This document shows, piece by piece, positions 58,630 to 64,000 of a stretch of 64,000 nt of DNA. Numbering within the stretch: the stretch's first letter is position 1; every line of letters begins with the position of its first letter. A program made the position numbers and the translations under genes. The notes under the pieces were generated by a model. That model searched no databases. It had not been told where the DNA came from and was given only the letters and a program-made list of their open reading frames with translations. The DNA is taken from positions 212,672,308 through 212,736,307 of the forward strand of contig NC_090725.1 of NCBI RefSeq assembly GCF_036898095.1. The letters run 5' to 3'. This DNA is from Palaemon carinicauda. Lineage: Eukaryota; Arthropoda; Malacostraca; Decapoda; Palaemonidae.

Positions 58630-59353
58630 TCAGTGGCAAGTTTTTCCTCAGACAGCTTCTACAACATTTACAATGCTTTCAGAAGGATAAAATCACTGGC
58701 AACTATACCACATTCACTAACTGCACAGTCTCTACAACATTTACAAAGCTGCCAGAAGGCTAAAATTTCTGCACAGCTTCTACGACGTTTGCAACGTTTC
58801 CAGAAGTCTCAAATCACTGGTAGTTCTTGCCGCAGACAGCCTCTACAATGTATATAACACTTCCAGAAGACTAAAATTACTGGCTACGACACCACATGCA
58901 GTTATTGCACAAACTCTACAACGTTTAGGCTTCCAGAAGGCTAAAATCACTGGGTACAACACCATTTGAACTTGCTGAACAGCCACTACAATGTTTAGAA
59001 CAGTTCGTGAGGGCTAAAATCACTAGCTAAACCACTTCTTGCACTCTATGAACATCTGCAACAATGTTTAGAATGCTTCCAGAATGCTAAAATCACTGCC
59101 AGATCATTTCTCAGACAGCCTGTATACTGTAATGTTTACAATGCTTCCTCAAGACTAAAATCACTAACTACATCTTGACTTGCATTCACTGCATAGTCTC
59201 TACAGTGTATACAATGCTTCCAGAAGGCTAACATCGTTTCATACACCTCCAGTTGCTCTTACTGCACATCGCTTACAATGTTTACAATGCTTACAGAATG
59301 CTAATCACTGGCTAAACTACCCCTTACACTTAGTGCACAGCCTGTACAACAAG
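58630..59353. repeat. Degenerate 70-bp minisatellite, about 10 units
   Basis: A unit with ctacaacgtttacaatgctt, ccagaaggctaaaatcactg and a variable cacttactgcacag-type part recurs near 58661, 58731, 58779 (short), 58841, 58915, 58985, 59057, 59122, 59200 and 59273. Units vary from about 48 to 78 bp. It lies exactly between the two DIRS 5' terminal segments. Confidence 0.85.
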
Positions 59354-59365
59354 ATTTGTTCCGTT

Positions 59366-59515
59366 ACTTTATACAAACTGTCGCTATTTATAGGGGTGCA
59401 GTATTACTTTCAGCGAAGCAGAAAGACAAGCCATAAGACTCACGAGGGATAACCACCCAACTTGCTAATTAGCGGGAGAGGTGGGTGGTAGCCGACTACC
59501 CCGCTCACTCTCACA
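59366..59515. repeat. DIRS 5' terminal segment, second copy
   Basis: tatacaaactgtcgctattt, agcgaagcagaaagacaagc, gagggataaccacccaactt and gctaattagcggga. It is followed by the 5' leader and gag of copy 5. Confidence 0.8.
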
Positions 59516-59960
59516 CCTGGGCTGAGCATCCACTTTGATTTTGGCTCAGTGGATAACGGACGTTGCAGCTCTCCTTCTCTCTTACTTTTTTTATTATTTG
59601 CCATTAACTGATAACTAATTATTTTTCTTTCTCTTATGAGATTGCTTGTGACATCCTGACGGGCCTCATGTGTACCTGTCCTGGACCGGGGGTCTGCACC
59701 TGCAGTACCTTTATGTCCTCCATAGATATGGACCCATAACACCTGTGTCCGCTATGTAGAGACCGGCGTTGTGACTAGGACAACACCTGCTCTCAGTGTC
59801 GGGAGTGGTCTACTTCCCAGTGGGAGAGGTTTGGGCTTAGGCGCAAGAATAAGTCTAATCGAGATTCTTCACCTTCAAGGTGTTCCTCGAAATCGAAGAA
59901 ACGTCAGACTTCTTCATTGACCCTCCCTCCCGATCTCTTCCCGAAGCTCCTCCTCAATCG
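59516..59960 (+). pseudogene. DIRS copy 5 leader and gag N-terminus
   Basis: Near 59680 the frame gives CPGPGVCTCSTFMSSIDMDP, followed by Cys/His-rich words (LCPLC, DNTCSQC). It continues WSTSQWERFGLRRKNKSN and then Ser/Lys-rich sequence. This aligns with the gag N-terminus at 50195-50400 (CPGP...C...DPH..C..C...C..C..W...QW.R.G.KKK). A stop in the middle (near 59776) shows decay. This alignment identifies the terminal segments at 13.0, 23.6, 58.5 and 59.4 kb as DIRS 5' ends. Confidence 0.78.
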
Positions 59961-61960
59961 GTCTCCACTGAGGAACGGTCAAGTAGATGCGGAGACCAGT
60001 TAACTCCAGGTTAACCTCAGGAATCGAGGGACAGAAGTGCTTCCTCAGGAGAAGCAGTTCTGCCCTTACCCTCGGGGAGCGCCTGATCTTTCTCTGATAT
60101 TTTGAAGGTCTGGCCCTCACTGGATATGGCTGGTCCCCTGTTGAAGGAGGCATTATTGGAGCATCTCCAACTAGGTGCTGATAAGAAGCGGACACCGGCT
60201 TCCTAGGAGGTGGACAGGAGGTGGACCCATCACTGATGAGTGCTGCCAGCGGCGACTCTGTAGATTCGGCTATTGTCCGCTGAACGGTCTCCCCATTTGC
60301 CTTCGCCTGCTACTGATGCTGATCCCGAAGACGGTGCGCTCCCCCCTCTTTGATGAGCCAAATCGTATGTCGGGGTGGAGCAAAGTCCAAGGCGAGTCGC
60401 GCCCCTGTCTTATCCTGGACGGAGGTCTAAAGGGACAGCCCACTCCAAACCTGCTTTGGAGGAGTTTTTCTCCCCCCTGAAGAGGAAATGGGGAGCAATA
60501 GAACCAGGTAGGTAGGAAGATGTGTCACAAGTGCTGTTGACACTGGTACTGACAGCCAAAAAGAGGAGGAAGTTTAAGAACCCTACCCCTCCTTTGGGAG
60601 ATACACTGCATCTTCGTCTTAGCCGAGGCTTTCAATCTCCTAGGGAGATCTCTTTGACAGACTCGTTCCGCCTCTCCCCCATTGAGATGATCTCACAAAG
60701 CTCCATCTAGCTCCGAAGAAGACCACACAATTAGATGTAATCTCCTCTGCAAGAGAGGATAAACGACCTTGTAGGAAAGAGACAGCCTGTAGACCATGGC
60801 TTTGTTCCAATACTGTACATTCTTTTCTCATTCGATCGTTTTATCTTGGGGGAAGTCAGGTTATTCATAATCCTCCTACCATCATGTAAACAGACGTAGT
60901 AGTTTACCCTCCAGTAGGCGGCCTCCCTTCATCCTGACATCTCCGGATTGTACGTCCGAGTATCAAAAGTACTTAGACTCTGAAACTTAGCATAAGCATG
61001 TCTGTTTCCTTGAGTGGGAATATTCAGAGCTTATGCCAGTGTTGCCGATTTGGAGCGGAGAGATATGAAAGGTATTCGCCTTTTCTAAGGGATGCCTGTC
61101 ATCAAGATGAAGTAGGTCTCGTCTGCTAACGTTGATGTTCTCCAATTTAGTTTCGAGCGCAATGATTCATTAAGGCTGCACTCGGATCTTTGTTCTGTCC
61201 CAGGGTACCCATCACAGGGGACTCATGCTATAAATCGGAGGAAACTTACCTTCTAGAGTGGTCCATAGCTGAACTTATGCTTGCAACTCCCTGTCTGACA
61301 AAAGTTATTGAAGCTACGTCTTAATCTTGTCCTTCGGAAGTAGGCGCTTGCGATAGATCGATTGTTTGACAGCGATCTACAGGGGAGATTTGCTGTAATA
61401 CCAATACCGATTAGAGATAACTAGCTACTCCAGTGTTAACCTGTCTGTAGCATACAGACATGACCAACTCTCATTATAGCAATGGCAGTTGGAGGACAGA
61501 ATTCATCTTCCCTTTACAGAGACAGTTGCTTGCAACTGATCGTATGCCTTGACAGTGATTGATTTGAATGTTCACTTCTTAAGCAACCTCTCGGTGTCCT
61601 CGGGCTGTCAGATGAGAATTGATCTTTTGCTTTAGAGTCAAATGTTCCTTGTGTCTCTCAATTGTCGGATGGAATAGGATGGAAAGATTAGTTTTCCTCT
61701 GAAAGGGTTGCTGGTACATACTGTCTCTTCTATCCTCTAGCATGTCGAATCGCATTCCAATGAGGGAAGTCAATGGCGCCTCCAACTCTATGGCAAGTGA
61801 AGTCGGGATTGCTCCCCTTACCGGGGGGAGGATGCCACAGAATGAGGGAATACTGTAATAAGAAGACTTAAGGGTGTGATCCCCAGATGGCCCTAATCCT
61901 CTGTGGGAAGTGACACGTCCTGCTTTTTTTCTCCTTTCAATGACCAGACATTCAGTGACT
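59961..61960 (+). mobile_element. DIRS copy 5, decayed gag and spacer
   Basis: No frame with a recognisable domain. Bases 61.0-61.5 kb share ordered words with copy 2 at 17.8-18.3 kb (ctgtttccttgagtgggaat, gttgccgatttggagcg, ggcagttggaggaca). Confidence 0.55.
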
Positions 61961-63129
61961 GACTACTGATCCGTTCAGAATTGTTTTATCTGTACAGAGT
62001 GGGAGGCTCTGGCATACGCTCAACCCCTCAATTGTTCACGAGAATGTTCACTGTAGTTGCAACCGGGGTCCCTCCTCATCCCTTAGACAAGTAGTTAAAT
62101 TCTAGCAGACTGAGTGGAAATATTTTTCTGACATTGAGTCGACCTCTGGAAGTTTTCTCTGTTTGGGATAAAACTGCTAGAATTTATGCTGGCAATATTC
62201 ATGAGAACTGGCATAGTTAAAAAAGCAAATAACCTCTAAAAGAAACAAAGGTGCCTGACCGAGTTCGGTGGCCCTCAGTGAAAGTCATAGCTTACGTCCC
62301 CTCTAGTGGCAACTGTTCCTTTCAGTCTTAGCATGGATTCCATGGACTTGCGAGTCTGATAGTATCAGAGTAATAGAGAGACCCGAGTCTGGAGGTAGAG
62401 ATCACCACCCTTCTCTCTCCTTCCCCACATTTGATGCTCTTGGGGGTTGCATTGAAAGAAGGGGGTGGACTTACCTGTCTTGACACGGCCTTTTGAGCCA
62501 CGTTCCAACACCTGTCGGCAGTGCCACACAAGTCTTCCTGGATTAGAGTGCAATGTTGCTTACTCTTAATTTCATCTAACAACTCCCTTCTTGTCACACT
62601 GTAGTGTTTGCATCAGAACACGATGGTGGTAGAATACCCGGACAAGGTATTTTTAGCCGGCATTCAACACCCTGTCAAAGATTTTCTTTGCACGACTCCT
62701 GTCCGTCTAGTCGTTAGAAGATGTGGTTGGACTGGAGATAACTCTATTACCTTCGGCAACCTAATTCAGTGTAGCCAAAGAAACTTCTTAGCAGTAATTT
62801 GACCAGGCGGACTCAGATAGTGGGCTTCGAGTGACCTTTCAGATCAGGATGTCTCATGTCTGGTAGTTTCTGGGGTACAGTTAACCAGTATGGGGTAACC
62901 TGGCACCTTTATTAGACCCCCTCCTACATCCATGGTATGTCTATGTGCTTCTCACCTTTTCTCTCTGAGGAGGAGACTCATTCATAGGTCATCAACAGAG
63001 TGATCAGTGTCCCTGATAGCTCCACAGTGGTAGCCACCAGAATACCACCCAGACCCTCTATTCCTGCCTGCAGAGAATTCTCTCCTTTGCAGAGCTACTC
63101 ATAACATGATCAGTCATGTCCCCACGACC
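61961..63129 (+). pseudogene. DIRS copy 5 RT/RNase H relic
   Basis: SAPQLFTRMFTVVATGVPPH near 62020 matches STAPQVFTRVFTTVSVWAHE of copy A. The polymerase box that should follow is not readable. Further words near 62370-62440 (RDPSLEVEITTLLSPSPHLM) fall where RNase H should begin. Most of the domain is lost to stops and shifts. Confidence 0.65.
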
Positions 63130-64000
63130 TCTCACCTGGAGGATATTTTTCACGAGCAATAACGTAAAGGATGGTTGGATACCCCAGTTGGTCGTCGGTT
63201 GCTTACCACCAGGCGAAGTGGTCTAATAAGTAAGATTGAGATCATGGAAAGAGGCCTCATGCCACTCCATATCTCTCTCCCCAGGACAGCAAAGCTTGCT
63301 GTACTTCATGAAGGAAAGACCAGCTCGATCTTGACTATAACAGAATGTCTGTCGGCTTTGAGCCTGGTCTTCCATTTTGAACAGTCAACTTTCCCTCGGC
63401 AGAACTGTCATTCCTCTTTCAAAGTGTCAAGCTTAGTAGTCACTAAATCAGAAGTTAGACCACCTCCTTGGAGCATAGTTCTTGTACCATGCTCTCTGAA
63501 AGGAGTGCTTCATGCTGCTAGTCGGTCTTCTGAACTTGTCTCGACTTTTAAGATGATTCTTTCCTTCTCACTTTGACCTCCGTGATGAGTGCCAGCGAAA
63601 GACATACTGTAGTTTCTTCTACGACATACCTCAGCCAGAGGACGAAGGTCTGGTAACTACTTCATCCCTCAGTCTTTTCCTGAGTCTGTTGCCAAACTTC
63701 AGACTTCGGCTGTGGTTATCCAGAGGTTCCTTTGACCCAAATCATTTGGTACTAAACTATAAGAGGGCGGAGGTGTCATCTTATATGATCTGCGGTAGCT
63801 CACCTGAACATGAACAAGTTTTCTGTGAACAGAGGCAGGGTCAAGAGGAGAGTTATTAAGAATACAATCTCTACTTGCATCCGACAGGATATAAATCGAT
63901 CCCTAAACCCAGACTCTCCTCCAAAAGATCTTGGACTTATAGCTCATGATGTAGCGGCATAGTATGTCGCTAATATTTTAAAAGAACTGCTGTGACACAA
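63130..64000 (+). pseudogene. DIRS copy 5 tyrosine recombinase relic (runs off window)
   Basis: A decayed AYHQAKWS-type word near 63205 opens the core-binding part. TECLSALSLVFHFEQSTFPR, SEVRPPPWSIVLVPCSLKGV and FKMILSFSL follow in the order of the other copies. Near 63930 ctcatgatgtagcggcatag corresponds to the region after the His-x-x-Arg box. The 3' tail and palindrome lie beyond the window. Confidence 0.7.

Overview
This is a piece of an animal nuclear genome. It has GT-AG spliced exons, long introns, many transposable elements and very long GA/CT microsatellites. The best guess is a decapod crustacean (shrimp, prawn or crab type). That is an inference from the GA/CT tracts, abundant DIRS-type retroelements, and a tRNA-derived SINE and a second retroposon of kinds I associate with decapods. 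Nothing suggests a prokaryote or organelle.

The only host gene I can support is on the + strand and encodes a Dbl-homology/PH RhoGEF, possibly FGD-like. Three exons are visible: 11031-11252 (middle of the DH domain), 45824-46010 (conserved DH region 3) and 56682-56845 (end of DH and start of PH). All are open, have consensus splice sites and join in phase. Upstream and downstream exons lie outside the window. The introns between them are about 34.6 kb and 10.7 kb and are almost entirely transposon.

The dominant component is a head-to-tail series of DIRS-like tyrosine-recombinase retroelements, all on the + strand: about 1.9-6.9 kb, a 3' tail at 10.2-11.0 kb, 13.0-23.5 kb, 23.6-43.6 kb, 46.2-49.6 kb, the youngest and nearly complete copy at 49.8-56.2 kb, and 58.5-64.0 kb (runs off the window). 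Where the element is complete the order is: inverted terminal sequence, gag with a Cys/His motif and an RS-rich tract, reverse transcriptase, RNase H, a conserved DIRS-specific region, tyrosine recombinase, then a terminal palindrome. The 49.8 kb copy has a 175-bp inverted repeat with two mismatches between its ends, but carries several frameshifts, a stop in gag and a substituted RT catalytic aspartate. The older copies are heavily broken and have minisatellites in their 5' or gag part.

Later insertions sit inside these relics. They are a Tigger/pogo DNA transposon (20255-22875), an older relative (40761-43009), a non-coding TA-flanked terminal-inverted-repeat element (4066-5836), an I-group LINE about 6 kb long (about 24.2-30.3 kb), a fragment of a related LINE (31.5-31.9 kb), a CR1-type LINE 3' end (15.65-16.12 kb), a probable solo LTR (33017-34152), and a retroposon with an AAT tail (38.2-38.8 kb). 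RTE-like LINE relics (7.1-9.7 kb on +; 44.0-45.7 kb on -) and a minus-strand tRNA-derived SINE (12.2-12.6 kb) lie between the DIRS copies.

The genes do not form a pathway. The window is a record of layered transposition in and beside one RhoGEF gene. The most notable signals are the terminal palindrome core shared by diverged DIRS families, the uniform DIRS orientation, two Tigger elements at nearly the same site in two DIRS copies, and microsatellites placed at LINE and SINE 3' ends.
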